In this document: positions 1 through 8,116 of the stretch, in pieces
Layout of the letters: the number at the start of each line of letters is the position of its first letter
Position numbering within the stretch: position 1 is the first letter of the stretch
Assembly: GCA_030149525.1 (NCBI GenBank)
Contig: JASBRJ010000294.1
Location: forward strand, 1-37,161
Reading direction: 5' to 3'
Length of the DNA: 37,161 bases
From: a bacterium
Lineage (GTDB): Bacteria > Vulcanimicrobiota > Xenobia > Xenobiales > JADMJV01
Notes under the pieces: generated by a model
Database searches by the model: none
The model's input: the letters and a program-made list of their open reading frames with translations, nothing else
Told to the model about the DNA's origin: nothing
Made by a program: the position numbers and the translations under genes

Positions 1-156
1 GCGGCTGGGGAGGCATGGGAGGAAGCCCGGCGATGGGCGGGCGCGGGTAAACCGGCGGCTGGGGAGGCATGGGAGGCAGCCCTGCGATGGGCGGGCGCGG
101 GTAAACCGGCGGCTGGGGAGGCATGGGAGGCAGCCCTGCGATGGGCGGGCGCGGGG
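1..156 (-). repeat. 54-bp in-frame tandem repeat (18 residues)
   Basis: Three consecutive copies at about 1-53 (cut by the edge), 54-107 and 108-156. Copies 2 and 3 are nearly identical and copy 1 differs at two positions. The period is a multiple of three and on the minus strand encodes VYPRPPIAGLPPMPPQPP, so this is a coding repeat that may vary in copy number between strains. Confidence 0.9.
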
Positions 157-406
157 TTGGTGAAGGGAGTCCGACTACGGGAGGACGCGGGCTCACAGGC
201 GGATGAGGGTAGAAACCGAGAAATCCGCCCCAGCCACCAAACAAGTCTTGAGACGCCCCCATCAGGTCGGACCAGAACGCCGGGCTCATACGACTGGAAG
301 CCGGTCCTGAAGATTCGCTGGTGGAGCCCAGCGCCACAAAGGCCGACGGGCCCCCGGCTTGGGTTGCGTTTCTAAAATTGATGGACTGTGTGGATAACGG
401 TTGCAT
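1..406 (-). CDS. Proline-rich repeat protein, 5' part only
   Basis: The reading frame is open from an ATG at 406 to the left edge (135 codons seen), so the C-terminus is missing. The first ~75 residues are Ser/Gly/Ala-rich with a Trp/Phe/Gly patch. A proline-rich section then turns into an 18-residue tandem repeat, VYPRPPIAGLPPMPPQPP, present about two and a half times before the edge. I see no N-terminal signal peptide or membrane segment. AGGTAAG lies just upstream of the ATG and an extended -10 (TGTATACT) lies about 30 bases upstream. Such repeats usually form extended, low-complexity linkers or binding tails. The family is not recognised and no function is proposed. Lack of a stop in 135 codons and an in-frame 54-bp repeat make it very likely coding. 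Confidence 0.75.
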   Translation of the reverse strand, partial: MQPLSTQSINFRNATQAGGPSAFVALGSTSESSGPASSRMSPAFWSDLMGASQDLFGGWGGFLGFYPHPPVSPRPPVVGLPSPTPRPPIAGLPPMPPQPPVYPRPPIAGLPPMPPQPPVYPRPPIAGLPPMPPQP

Positions 407-435
407 TTCTCTTACCTGCCTTCGAGTGAACTCTA

Positions 436-443
436 AGTATACA
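436..443 (-). promoter_or_regulatory. Candidate extended -10 for the proline-rich gene
   Basis: The minus strand reads TGTATACT here, a near-consensus extended -10 about 30 bases upstream of the ATG at 406. No convincing -35 is seen. Confidence 0.4.
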
Positions 444-501
444 GTAAGAGACGGAGTTCCACAGATTCTCCAAGTGGCACCCGCTCATGTTAACAGAATG
501 T

Positions 502-536
502 AAAAACGCTTTGCGAAATTCTAGGCACTCGTGCCT
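502..536 (-). terminator. Weak terminator-like hairpins after the 141-residue gene
   Basis: Read on the minus strand just past the stop of the 543-968 gene there is a short perfect hairpin (AGGCA CGAG TGCCT), then CGC AAA GCG followed directly by TTTTT. Each stem is short, so termination strength is uncertain. Confidence 0.35.
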
Positions 537-542
537 TGTGAA

Positions 543-968
543 TCAGTCAGCCGGTCGAACAAGATAAGCGAGAAGTCCCGCCTTGTTCTGGACCACAATT
601 TCAGCCAGGTCGTTCTCCACCACTTTATAGGTGTCTCCCCATACGTCGGGCTCGGCTAGGAAGGTCATCTCTTTCGAATACTCTCTCGGGCTTTCCCCAC
701 GCTGGTCCAGCACATCGAGGCTGAAGACGAGTCCTAAATCTTTAACGCCTTCAACATACCCAAGGAGACCGTCTCGCTCTATGGCGACAGAATCTTGGGT
801 TGGATCCAAATCGTGCTCGGTTCCGTCGAGACTGAGCATGGCCTCCCCCATAGACTCGATGGTCTCGACAATCTTTCGAGACTTCATCTGTTCTTGTGAC
901 AACTCCCGAAATCGTCTTTGGAGTTGAGCGGGGCTGGAAGATGAACTATGACGGAGCTTGCCGGGCAT
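543..968 (-). CDS. Hypothetical protein, 141 residues
   Basis: I do not recognise the family. The N-terminus (residues 1-30) is Ser- and Arg-rich and looks disordered. The rest is a charged, soluble alpha/beta sequence ending in a hydrophobic strand pattern (AEIVVQNKAGLLAYLV). There is no signal peptide, membrane span, cysteine cluster or catalytic motif. No strong Shine-Dalgarno precedes the ATG, so a shorter version starting at Met28 is possible. It is divergent from the GHKL-like gene at 1078 across about 110 bases. It is followed by weak hairpins and then the proline-rich gene on the same strand. Moderately confident that it is coding because the opposite-frame alternative is short and lacks a ribosome site. 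Confidence 0.6.
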   Translation of the reverse strand: MPGKLRHSSSSSPAQLQRRFRELSQEQMKSRKIVETIESMGEAMLSLDGTEHDLDPTQDSVAIERDGLLGYVEGVKDLGLVFSLDVLDQRGESPREYSKEMTFLAEPDVWGDTYKVVENDLAEIVVQNKAGLLAYLVRPAD

Positions 969-1077
969 AAGACAGTGATAACAAATTCTCCATCCCGGCG
1001 AGAAAACTCGGTGTTAAAATTTTGTCGAGCAAACCGTTACAGGTTCTCAAGCTATCGGAGGAGTAAGAAAAGGTTTG

Positions 1078-2337
1078 ATGGACCTAGAAAACTTCGTCTC
1101 CAGCCAAGCCGGCGAAGGGAAACACGACTCGACAGGTGCCTTCACCTTGTCTCTAGAGCAGGCAAACCGGAAACTCGCCCAATATCGCTTCCCCCGCCAA
1201 CAAGCCTGGATCTGTCTCATCGTTCAGGCTGCCGTGGGATGGAAGTGCAAAGAGATTGCGGTCACCCAAACAGACCGTCAGACCAGATTTCGTCTCTCAA
1301 GAGCAATCACAGGTCCGCCTCCGTCTGAAGAGATACTCGGCAGCCTCGATCTGGAATTGGACGGGCACTCACCTCTGTCTCGTTTTTGCCTGGCGCTCCA
1401 CGCTCTGCTGAACCAGAAAGCCGAGGAGCCTCTCTCTCTTGTCGACGATGAACACAACCATCTGCTCCTCACGCTGTCTCACCCGAAACCGAAACGATTC
1501 GGTTGGTTACCTACGGGGGTGAGAAGGGAGCAGATCGACGTGGTTGGCGAACTTGAGAGGTTTGCCACCTACTCTCCTGTCCCGATAATCGTTGACGGAC
1601 GTCGGATCGTCGCATCTCCCCAGAATCTTATGAGCTTCGTGGGCCGCTTGCCCCGACCCGGTCTACCGACTCTGACTCTTCCTCACTTCCTTGCCGACCT
1701 GGGCGAGGTAGGTGCATTGCTGGAAATTCGATGCGGTGAAAACCTGGAAAGAAACCCGGCCAAGCGATGCTCTCTCCGTTGGATTCAACACGGTGTCGTG
1801 GTCGAGGAGCAGACAATCGACCTGGAAACCCAAGCCCTGGAAGCTTTTATCGTACTCAACGGGGATAATTTGAAGACGGACCTAACAGGATTTCGCCTCA
1901 TCGAAGACGCCGACAAGAGGAAGCGCCTCGTCTGCTCCATTCTCGACCTCATTCCCGCTCTGCGAAAAGCTCGTAAGTCTCTCAAGCTCAAAGGACTTGA
2001 AGCCGAACACGCTTCTTATCGCCGGCCCGGACCTCTAGAAGAGTTAGGGGACGGCTATTTCGTGGTGGTTCCAGCCCCGCTCCTGGCAACCGGAGGACTC
2101 CTGGTCATCCTCTCCCCCCTATTGGCATTCAGCGCAGGTCTTGGCCTCGCCGGGTTAGGCGCGGCAACTGTAGGCGCGGGCTTCATTAAGGCGGGGATGT
2201 GGTCGACAACAGACAACATCACCAAGCGCCGACTTGCCTCACAAGAAGAAATTCAAGCCAAATATAGTTTGCTGCTTCAGGAATTGTCCCAGTTGGAAGA
2301 ACTCCTTCAAGCTGTGGTGGCCCCCGGCAAGGTATAG
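1078..2337 (+). CDS. GHKL-like paralog with C-terminal hydrophobic segment (copy 1 of 3)
   Basis: 419 residues, first of three paralogs in this window (others at 11045-12487 and 14196-15335). Shared landmarks are an N-terminal D-S-x-G-x-F block (residues 17-22), a Trp44 / VQAAV helix (49-53), a P-x-x-V-D-G strand, an HGVVV block at about 238, and a T-DLTG block (Asp268). The VQAAV helix with the following beta strand resembles the N-box helix of GHKL ATPases (Hsp90, MutL), but the acidic and Asn residues that bind Mg-ATP are absent; this is inference. Residues ~321-366 are a Gly/Ala/Leu-rich hydrophobic stretch able to enter a membrane, followed by a charged helix. GGAGGAG at 1057-1063 is the ribosome site; TTG at 1075 is an alternative start. 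It leads a probable operon with the glutaminases, 46 bases upstream. Confidence 0.8.
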   Translation: MDLENFVSSQAGEGKHDSTGAFTLSLEQANRKLAQYRFPRQQAWICLIVQAAVGWKCKEIAVTQTDRQTRFRLSRAITGPPPSEEILGSLDLELDGHSPLSRFCLALHALLNQKAEEPLSLVDDEHNHLLLTLSHPKPKRFGWLPTGVRREQIDVVGELERFATYSPVPIIVDGRRIVASPQNLMSFVGRLPRPGLPTLTLPHFLADLGEVGALLEIRCGENLERNPAKRCSLRWIQHGVVVEEQTIDLETQALEAFIVLNGDNLKTDLTGFRLIEDADKRKRLVCSILDLIPALRKARKSLKLKGLEAEHASYRRPGPLEELGDGYFVVVPAPLLATGGLLVILSPLLAFSAGLGLAGLGAATVGAGFIKAGMWSTTDNITKRRLASQEEIQAKYSLLLQELSQLEELLQAVVAPGKV

Positions 2338-2383
2338 AAATCCCCCATCAGGAACCAGCGCCTATGAAAGTCCCCTTGCTCAG

Positions 2384-3415
2384 ATGCCGTCCCTCGAATT
2401 AGAAATTCAGTCCGCGCTGGAAGAGATCCACGCCAAACACAAAGATAACCAGAGCGGCAAGGTCGCCGATTATATCCCGGAACTTGCCAAGGCCGATCCC
2501 AACGCTTTCGGCATCTGCGTGGTGACGCGCGACGGCCAGGTCTTTGAAGTGGGCGACACCGAACAGCAATTCACTATCCAAAGTGTCTCCAAACCGTTCG
2601 TCTACGGCATGGCACTCCAGGATACCGGACGTGACGTGGTGCAACAGAAGGTGGATGTGGAGCCCACCGGCCACGCCTTCAATTCCATCATTAAATTGGA
2701 CGAGAAATCTCACCGTCCCCATAACCCAATGGTCAATGCAGGCGCCATCGCCACCACCTCCCTTCTCACCGGGGAGGGCCCTACGGGAAAGCTCAACCGA
2801 CTGATGGACTTCTTCGGCCGATTTGTGGGTCGCAGGCTTTACGCCGACATGTCTGTCTTCATGTCGGAGAGAGTGTCCGGGCACCGAAACCGGGCCACGG
2901 CCTACCTCATGCTGAATTTCGGGATGATCGACAATAGAGTGGAAGAGATCCTTGATCTGTATTTTCAACAGTGTTCACTTTTGGTGACAGCGAAAGATCT
3001 CGCTGTCATGGGGGCAACTCTTGCCAATCGCGGAGTTAACCCCATCACTCGGGAACGAGCCATCGAGGCCCGCTACGTTCAAGACCTCCTTTCAGTCATG
3101 TATACCTGTGGACTGTACGACTACGCGGGAGAGTGGGGATATCGGGTAGGAATGCCTGCCAAGAGCGGTGTGGGCGGTGGGATGCTGGCCGTAGTGCCGC
3201 AAAGACTGGGCATTGGCGTTTTCAGCCCTCCCCTCGACGAGCGAGGCAACAGTGTTCGAGCTATCAGAGTGTGCCAGGATCTCTCCACCCGCTTCGGCCT
3301 CCACATGTTCGACGCGTGGCTCAACGACTTTAAAGTCGCCCCCACCGTGGAAAGTGAGAGCTTTCCCACCGCCGAGATGGACGCCGTGAAAGCTGCAAAA
3401 CAAGAACACTCATGA
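2384..3415 (+). CDS. glsA: Glutaminase A (L-glutamine to L-glutamate and ammonia)
   Basis: 343 residues, near the usual ~310 of the serine-dependent, beta-lactamase-like glutaminase family. Family landmarks are all present: the catalytic S67-V-S-K70 (SxxK), N118 in [10 protein letters not shown]161-E162 with GHRNR to N169, Y193 in [10 protein letters not shown]245 in the [10 protein letters not shown] block, and the PAKSGVGGG loop with V263. The enzyme is expected in the cytoplasm, releasing ammonia from glutamine. The ATG at 2384 is chosen because homology begins immediately after it and the longer open frame upstream overlaps the preceding gene. The 3' end overlaps the next gene by ATGA, so the two are translationally coupled. 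The C-terminal ~30 residues are a charged extension. Confidence 0.95.
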   Translation: MPSLELEIQSALEEIHAKHKDNQSGKVADYIPELAKADPNAFGICVVTRDGQVFEVGDTEQQFTIQSVSKPFVYGMALQDTGRDVVQQKVDVEPTGHAFNSIIKLDEKSHRPHNPMVNAGAIATTSLLTGEGPTGKLNRLMDFFGRFVGRRLYADMSVFMSERVSGHRNRATAYLMLNFGMIDNRVEEILDLYFQQCSLLVTAKDLAVMGATLANRGVNPITRERAIEARYVQDLLSVMYTCGLYDYAGEWGYRVGMPAKSGVGGGMLAVVPQRLGIGVFSPPLDERGNSVRAIRVCQDLSTRFGLHMFDAWLNDFKVAPTVESESFPTAEMDAVKAAKQEHS

Positions 3416-4383
3416 CCGGATCTTTCGAAGATATCAAAGAGTTAGTTCGGGAACTCCACCAAAAATATGCGTCCTTCACTGAAGGCACGGTAGCAAGCTA
3501 CATTCCGGAGTTAGCCAAAGCCAATCCCAATCACTTTGGAATTTCGGTGGTAGACATCGACGGAGAGGTTTTTGAGATCGGCGATTGCTCCCAAAAATTT
3601 ACCATTCAATCAGCCATCAATCCCATCATTCACGGCCTCGCCCTAGAGCATGTGGGCCCTGACACCGTGGAGCATAGAATCGGCTTGGAGCCTAGCGGAA
3701 ACCCCTTCAACTCAATCTCTCTGGCCGAGCGAACAAGAGGCCCCGAAAACCCCATGATCAACGCGGGAGCAATCTGCTTGACAGATATGATTCGGGGCGA
3801 GAATCCCACCCAGAGATTGAGCGAAGTCCTGAGCGCCGTGGAACGATACGCCGGAGAGGAACTGGGGGTAGATATGCTGGTCTACTCCTCGGAAAAGCTC
3901 ACCGGGCACCGAAACCGAGCCATCGCCGAATTTCTCGTCAATTTCGGCCTCCTTCATAATCCACCGGAGCAAGTTCTCGACCTCTATTTTCAGCAGTGCT
4001 CCATAAGTCTCAATTGCACTCAACTGGCCACCGTGGCGGCAACCTTGGCCAATCGAGGGCTCAATCCGCGTACCGGCATATTGGCCGTCGCTCCCGACTA
4101 TCTGCGCCACATTCTGAGTGTTATGTTCAGTTGCGGTATGTATGAGATCACCGGTCAGTGGGCCTACGACGTAGGTCTGCCGGCCAAAAGCGGTATTGGT
4201 GGAGGACTCTTTGCCGTCGTACCAGGATGCATGGGGGTTGCGGTTTACAGCCCCCCACTGGGACGAGGTGGAGCCACTGCCCGCGGAGTGAAAGTTCTCC
4301 GAGAACTCTCCGACCGGCTGAATCTGCATCTCATGAGTGCTCGACATGGAGATTTCCATAGGAACAGTGATCCTGAACCCTGA
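3412..4383 (+). CDS. Glutaminase paralog with the SxxK lysine replaced by Asn (probable pseudoenzyme)
   Basis: 323 residues, aligning over its full length with the glutaminase just upstream, so it is a tandem duplicate. Most substrate-pocket residues remain: S67, N117 (NPMINAGAI), S160-E161, N168 (GHRNR), Y192 (LYFQQCS), Y244 ([10 protein letters not shown]) and the PAKSGIGGG loop. However, the catalytic pair reads S67-A-I-N70: the codon at 3619-3621 is AAT, so the general-base lysine is missing. The frame is intact and diverged throughout, which suggests selection rather than decay. From family knowledge, loss of this lysine should abolish or cripple hydrolysis while leaving glutamine binding possible. 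A role as a regulatory subunit or glutamine sensor is inference. The start codon overlaps the upstream stop (ATGA), and the response regulator gene begins inside its 3' end. Confidence 0.9.
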   Translation: MTGSFEDIKELVRELHQKYASFTEGTVASYIPELAKANPNHFGISVVDIDGEVFEIGDCSQKFTIQSAINPIIHGLALEHVGPDTVEHRIGLEPSGNPFNSISLAERTRGPENPMINAGAICLTDMIRGENPTQRLSEVLSAVERYAGEELGVDMLVYSSEKLTGHRNRAIAEFLVNFGLLHNPPEQVLDLYFQQCSISLNCTQLATVAATLANRGLNPRTGILAVAPDYLRHILSVMFSCGMYEITGQWAYDVGLPAKSGIGGGLFAVVPGCMGVAVYSPPLGRGGATARGVKVLRELSDRLNLHLMSARHGDFHRNSDPEP

Positions 4384-5080
4384 ATTTCCTAAGGTAGTGG
4401 ACCAGGAGATCGAAGCCAACATACTTGTCTTAGAGGACGACCGGGACATTCGCCAGATGCTGAGCGCCTTGCTTGAGAGCGAGGGCTTCCGGGTCAGTTG
4501 CGCCGCCGACGGTGTCACCGGGATGGCGGCGATCTCCCCGGAAACGGATCTATTGATTTTAGACATTGAGATGCCTTTTAAGAGCGGCTTCGAAGTGCTC
4601 AAGGAGTTGAGGCAAACCAACGCTCTACCCGTTCTCATTCTCTCCAGTCGTAGCGGAGGGGAAGATCGAGTCTCAGGATTAAATCTCGGCGCCGACGACT
4701 ACCTTGTTAAACCGTTCATACCAGAGGAACTGATAGCACGAGTGCGGGCCCTGCTGAGACGGGTACCAGGAAGTAAAACAGCCCTTGTGCCAACCAAAGG
4801 GCTCAATTTCAACGACGATATCGGCCGCGCCTATCTTGACGGGGAGCCCCTGGAGTTGACCCGTCGAGAGTACGACCTGCTCCATGTTCTGACAGGCGCC
4901 CCGGGCCGAAACTTCTCCCGAGACGAGCTGCTCGAACGAGTGTGGGGACTGGACTCTGACGTGACCACTCGCCAGGTCGATCTGGTGGTGAGTAAAATTC
5001 GGTCCAAATTGAAGAAAAAGGGCAGAACCGACCTGATCAGGTCGGTCTGGGGTGTAGGGTATCGGCTTGATGTGGATTAG
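4346..5080 (+). CDS. OmpR/PhoB-family response regulator
   Basis: A two-domain DNA-binding regulator. The receiver domain carries the acidic pair (LEDD), the phospho-acceptor Asp73 in LLILDIEMP, a conserved Ser after a hydrophobic strand (VLILSSRS) and Lys122 in DDYLVKPF. The C-terminal winged helix has the usual features: ELTRREYDLL, then SRDELLERVWG, then RQVDLVVSKIRSKL, and the final RSVWGVGYRL hairpin. No histidine kinase gene is next to it. Starts are ambiguous: GTG 4337 and ATG 4346 overlap the glutaminase paralog, while GTG 4397 lies just after that gene's stop and would give the more usual short N-terminus before ANILVLEDD. Its position at the end of the glutaminase operon suggests control of, or by, glutamine metabolism (inference). 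Confidence 0.93.
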   Translation: MEISIGTVILNPEFPKVVDQEIEANILVLEDDRDIRQMLSALLESEGFRVSCAADGVTGMAAISPETDLLILDIEMPFKSGFEVLKELRQTNALPVLILSSRSGGEDRVSGLNLGADDYLVKPFIPEELIARVRALLRRVPGSKTALVPTKGLNFNDDIGRAYLDGEPLELTRREYDLLHVLTGAPGRNFSRDELLERVWGLDSDVTTRQVDLVVSKIRSKLKKKGRTDLIRSVWGVGYRLDVD

Positions 5081-5223
5081 GTCTTTACAGCGACTCTCTC
5101 TTCTTTCTTTTTGCGGGGTGGTACGTAGACGGTCTTCGGAGTCTTACTGTTGGTCAGCAAGAACTCCAGAGAGCCGGGTTTCCTCTGAGCCAGAAACCGG
5201 CTCGTGTGTTTGCAGATTTCCAT
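5077..5223 (-). CDS. Small basic protein, 48 residues
   Basis: An ATG at 5223 is preceded by a strong ribosome site (GGAAGG, five bases upstream) and starts only 16 bases after the stop of the beta-propeller gene, as in an operon. The product starts MEICKHTSRFLAQRKPG and ends with a Lys/Arg/Glu-rich tail (PPRKKKEERVAVKT). It is hydrophilic and basic with a single Cys and no membrane segment. Its stop overlaps the end of the response regulator gene on the other strand by four bases. I do not recognise a family. The ribosome site and spacing are the main support, so existence is likely but not certain. Confidence 0.55.
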   Translation of the reverse strand: MEICKHTSRFLAQRKPGSLEFLLTNSKTPKTVYVPPRKKKEERVAVKT

Positions 5224-5239
5224 TTTGGCCTTCCTTTCC

Positions 5240-6907
5240 TTAGGGCGTCAAAACCAGGTTCAAGGGTGTTCCCCCCAAGCTCAAAGCCTGCTGGCAAACC
5301 AGACGCCCATCATCTTTCACCTCATACTTGGCAAGACTGCCCCCCAAACTATTCAAGGAAAAAAGTGTGCCCCCGCTGCCGCTTAGAGCAAGTGAACGTG
5401 CCCCCGGACAGGCCGTCTCTTCAGGCTCTCCACAAAAGCCGCCCTGGGAGTCGAAACCGATCCAGACGATGCGGTGAGTTCGGCTATCCGCAAAGTAGAC
5501 CGTTCGCAGGCGGGGATGAATGGCTACAGCATTGAGATGCCCTCCGATCTCTCGAGAGTCTACTCGACGCAAACCGCCTAGTTCGCCCACCCGGAAGCTG
5601 TAAACCGATCCGGCAGCGTCGGCCGCGAAAAGCTCGTCGCCCGAGGGACTCACAGCGAGTGCCTCCGGTCGTTGTTCGGTTCTCACCTCGCTGTAAAGAG
5701 ACAACCTGCCGTCCGAGTAGACCCGGAATGTATGGAGTGCCCCCTTGCCTTGATTGATAAGATAAGCGAAGCGTCCTCCGGGATGGAAAACCAGTCTGGA
5801 TGGGGTTCCCTCGATATCGGTGCAGCAAACCGGTTTCAAGGTCGAGTCCGACTGCACAGCGTAAATGGAGACCGTTTGATCGAGAGTGTTGGAAACGTAA
5901 GCGTAGCGACCGTTTGGACTCAAGGTGATGGAGTCGGGACATTTCCCCGAACGTATGGACTGTTTTAAAGCTGCTCCCTGCCCAGCGGAAAATAAGAAAA
6001 CGGAAACACTGTCGCTCAAGGAGTTGGTCACGTAGAAACTGAGCCCATTGGGATGGACGGCGAGCGCACTCGGACCGGCCCCCGTTTCAAGCTCAGTGCG
6101 CTGCTGGAACGTGCCGTCCTTGTCCATGCTGTAGCTGCTAACCGTGCCGTTGAGATAATCTGTGACAAGGCAGTGTTGTTCGATCCGGAGTAGCCCCTCC
6201 ACCAAAAGATTGTCAACTCTCGCGGTCACGGTCACTCGAGGTGGCAAAGGTGCCTTGGAAGGCAGAACAGAGACTCGGGCTCCCTGCTCGACTCGCATCA
6301 CCAAGACATCTTCACAGTCGGTCGACCAGACCGCGTCCGGGGTCACGTCCTTCTTGCTGCCGTCCTCATAGACGCCGACGACTCTGTAGTGGAGGTGACT
6401 CCCGGGGGACATCATCGCTGTGGAAGGGCTCAACTCCAAAGAAACAAGGCTCCTCTCCTGGACGGTTTCAGGAGGAGAAAAGAGCTTCGAAAAGGTCAGT
6501 CCCGGTTTCCGCGCCGGGAGTTCGGCTTGCGCTGCTCGGGTCAGCAACTTTTCAAAGTGAGAGGTTCCTCCACCCAGGACCGTTGTTTCATTCGCCTGAA
6601 GCGAGACCGCTACAGACTCGATGCAAACCACTTCCCGGCCTCTGAGATATTCGACTCTCAGACGAACCGTGTGAGCCGGCACATCTTCGAGTCGGATAGC
6701 AGGAAGAGCCATTTGAACTAGGGGGCCGAAGACGCACTCCCCGGAAGGATCGAAACCCGTGAATCTCACACGCGAGAAGGGTTGCTCACAGCTCGTTTCA
6801 CTCTTTATGAAGTGAATGGAGGCGCGACCCTGGGCCGTCGGTTGCCACCTCAGAGAGTGATCATCCTCTCGATTGGTACCATGGAAGTCTATCAGTTTCA
6901 GCATCAT
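5240..6907 (-). CDS. YVTN/lactonase-like beta-propeller with N-terminal Ig-like domain
   Basis: 555 residues. Residues ~1-150 are an uncharacterised beta-rich region. Residues ~155-240 look like a bacterial Ig-like (Big_2 type) domain, with LELSPSTAMMSPGS near its start, a DVTPDAVWST strand and VTVTARVDN at its end. Residues ~250-555 are a seven-bladed propeller: repeated blocks of the type 'P-S-A-L-A-V-H-P-N-G-x-x-x-Y-V-T-N', 'PDSITLSPNGRYAYVSN' and 'PSRLVFHPGGRFAYLIN'. This arrangement is typical of the 6-phosphogluconolactonase/YVTN repeat fold. There is no signal peptide at the chosen start, which is odd for a Big-domain protein, so it may be cytoplasmic or exported by another route. GGAGAG lies upstream of ATG 6907. 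Enzymatic activity cannot be inferred from the fold alone. Confidence 0.85.
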   Translation of the reverse strand: MMLKLIDFHGTNREDDHSLRWQPTAQGRASIHFIKSETSCEQPFSRVRFTGFDPSGECVFGPLVQMALPAIRLEDVPAHTVRLRVEYLRGREVVCIESVAVSLQANETTVLGGGTSHFEKLLTRAAQAELPARKPGLTFSKLFSPPETVQERSLVSLELSPSTAMMSPGSHLHYRVVGVYEDGSKKDVTPDAVWSTDCEDVLVMRVEQGARVSVLPSKAPLPPRVTVTARVDNLLVEGLLRIEQHCLVTDYLNGTVSSYSMDKDGTFQQRTELETGAGPSALAVHPNGLSFYVTNSLSDSVSVFLFSAGQGAALKQSIRSGKCPDSITLSPNGRYAYVSNTLDQTVSIYAVQSDSTLKPVCCTDIEGTPSRLVFHPGGRFAYLINQGKGALHTFRVYSDGRLSLYSEVRTEQRPEALAVSPSGDELFAADAAGSVYSFRVGELGGLRRVDSREIGGHLNAVAIHPRLRTVYFADSRTHRIVWIGFDSQGGFCGEPEETACPGARSLALSGSGGTLFSLNSLGGSLAKYEVKDDGRLVCQQALSLGGTPLNLVLTP

Positions 6908-6979
6908 AGGCGAGGCTCTCTCCGCTTTCTCAGAGTTCTAGTCTAAGAATAGGACGAAACTGTGTGGAAAATGTGTGGC

Positions 6980-7001
6980 GAAAACAGGCGTTCAGACCGC
7001 C
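6980..7001 (-). terminator. Possible short terminator after the small secreted protein gene
   Basis: On the minus strand, downstream of the stop at 7018, GGCG and CGCC arms with a 7-base loop are followed by TGTTTT. The stem is only four to five pairs, so this is weak. Confidence 0.3.
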
Positions 7002-7017
7002 GGGCGACGCGCTAACG

Positions 7018-7374
7018 TCAACTCCGGCTCTGGTCTCGAAGGCGCTGAAGCAGATGCCGAGAGCTTTCCATCAGGGACCAGCCGGGCCGCTGTTCTGCTT
7101 GTCGCATTTCGCCAGGCTCCTTCTCATCGGTGACGGAGCCAAACAACTGCTTAACGAACTCTTCTAGCCTCAATACCCTTTGAGCTGGAACCGGCTGCGA
7201 GGCGTTCATCGGAGAATTCCTCGCCACTCCGGCCGCATCGTGAGTCTGGGCTCGGCCGGGGAGAGATAGCCCGACCAGCCCTCCTGCCACGATGAGGAGA
7301 AAGAATGCCAGACGGACTTTACGGTAGAAAAGTGAGGGTCGAAGCAACTTGAATCGGATAGAATCGAATTTCAC
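7018..7374 (-). CDS. Small exported protein, 118 residues
   Basis: The start is GTG at 7374, chosen because a perfect AGGAGG lies six bases upstream. The N-terminus is a classic Sec signal: basic residues (RFKLLRPSLFYRKVR), a hydrophobic core (LAFFLLIVAGGLVGLSL) and PGRAQ, with likely cleavage after Ala-42 or nearby. The mature part is about 75 polar, charged residues with Pro/Arg-rich segments and a predicted helix, and contains no cysteine. I do not recognise a family. It is probably periplasmic. It is about 100 bases downstream of the 132-residue gene on the same strand, with its own -10 candidate. Confidence 0.7.
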   Translation of the reverse strand: MKFDSIRFKLLRPSLFYRKVRLAFFLLIVAGGLVGLSLPGRAQTHDAAGVARNSPMNASQPVPAQRVLRLEEFVKQLFGSVTDEKEPGEMRQAEQRPGWSLMESSRHLLQRLRDQSRS

Positions 7375-7440
7375 AAAACCTCCTAAGTGATGGCCTAGAT
7401 AAGTATTGAGAATCTCACTCTTCGATCATTTTCCTCACAG

Positions 7441-7446
7441 AGTATA
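7441..7446 (-). promoter_or_regulatory. Candidate -10 (TATACT) for the small exported protein
   Basis: The minus strand reads TATACT about 67 bases upstream of the GTG at 7374. There is no clear -35. The same hexamer appears upstream of two other genes in the window (436-441 minus, 14176-14181 plus). Confidence 0.35.
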
Positions 7447-7477
7447 AGAGATGGCTTAACGGAATATTAGAATTTTG

Positions 7478-7876
7478 TTAGTTCACCCTCACGTAATCGA
7501 GAGAGTGGATGAACTCCACCACCTCTTCAGGCTTGACACCCTTAGCGCGAACATTGTAGGCGGGAAAGCCCGATTGCATTTCGCTGAACCAATCGCTGAC
7601 CAGTTCGTCGCCTCGGCGCTTCAGATTGAAGAGCCCAAAAAAGCGGGTCGACACCTCTCGCTCGATGAACTCGCCGCCGGGATGGTCTTCCTTTCTGCTG
7701 ACGGCGCGCAACTCAATCTCGGCGTCACCTCGACCTATTCGAATCTGATAGCCGTCGCCGCCGATGGAATCGGTCAAGGCGCTCACCTCCCAGACCTCAA
7801 AGTCATCCGGAATGTCGATGGGGGCAACAATGGGCAGGTTTAGGCCCTTTAGGTTATCTAAATCTAATTCGCTCAT
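7478..7876 (-). CDS. Hypothetical soluble protein, 132 residues
   Basis: I do not recognise the family. It is an acidic, soluble alpha/beta protein starting MSELDLDNLKGLNLP. It has alternating hydrophobic strands (DFEVWEVSAL, GYQIRIGRGDAEIELRAV), a middle amphipathic region (STRFFGLFNLKRRG) and a C-terminal helix plus strand (EEVVEFIHSLDYVRVN). No signal peptide, membrane span or cysteines are present. The pattern of two beta hairpins and helices would suit a small ligand- or protein-binding domain. It is divergent from the glycine-rich gene at 8117 across a 240-base regulatory-looking region. Confidence 0.65.
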   Translation of the reverse strand: MSELDLDNLKGLNLPIVAPIDIPDDFEVWEVSALTDSIGGDGYQIRIGRGDAEIELRAVSRKEDHPGGEFIEREVSTRFFGLFNLKRRGDELVSDWFSEMQSGFPAYNVRAKGVKPEEVVEFIHSLDYVRVN

Positions 7877-7981
7877 AGTCCTTACTCTATCCCATCTCCA
7901 CGGATCTTCTATTTGTGAAGAGTGAGAGATGTGTTAGAGCAAGTCGCGAATCGGCCTTTCCGATTCTTCGTTCAAGCCTTT

Positions 7982-8038
7982 GTAACATTCAGCGCAGAAT
8001 ATTAACAGTCGCTAAATAATGTTACAAACCGGTAACAT
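7982..8038. promoter_or_regulatory. Operator-like cluster of three ATGTTAC/GTAACAT half-sites
   Basis: A perfect 7-base inverted repeat, ATGTTAC (8019-8025) and GTAACAT (8032-8038) with a 6-base spacer, plus a third copy GTAACAT at 7982-7988. It lies in the 240-base gap between two divergent genes. The layout resembles a dimeric repressor or activator site with an auxiliary half-site; the regulator is unknown. Confidence 0.5.
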
Positions 8039-8076
8039 AAGTTAACGAATACCTGTAGCCGCGAGCCTCCAATTTA

Positions 8077-8092
8077 TTGATAATGGTATCAA
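8077..8092. promoter_or_regulatory. Perfect inverted repeat TTGATA-N4-TATCAA upstream of the glycine-rich gene
   Basis: Six-base perfect arms with a 4-base spacer, about 25 bases before the ATG at 8117. The overlapping GATAAT could serve as a -10, in which case the palindrome would cover the promoter. Confidence 0.4.
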
Positions 8093-8116
8093 GAACATCT
8101 GCAGAAAGGGCACATC

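Noticed and set aside
3712-4638. 308-codon minus-strand frame opposite the glutaminase paralog and response regulator
   Set aside because: Both plus-strand genes show strong family motifs; the minus frame shows none.
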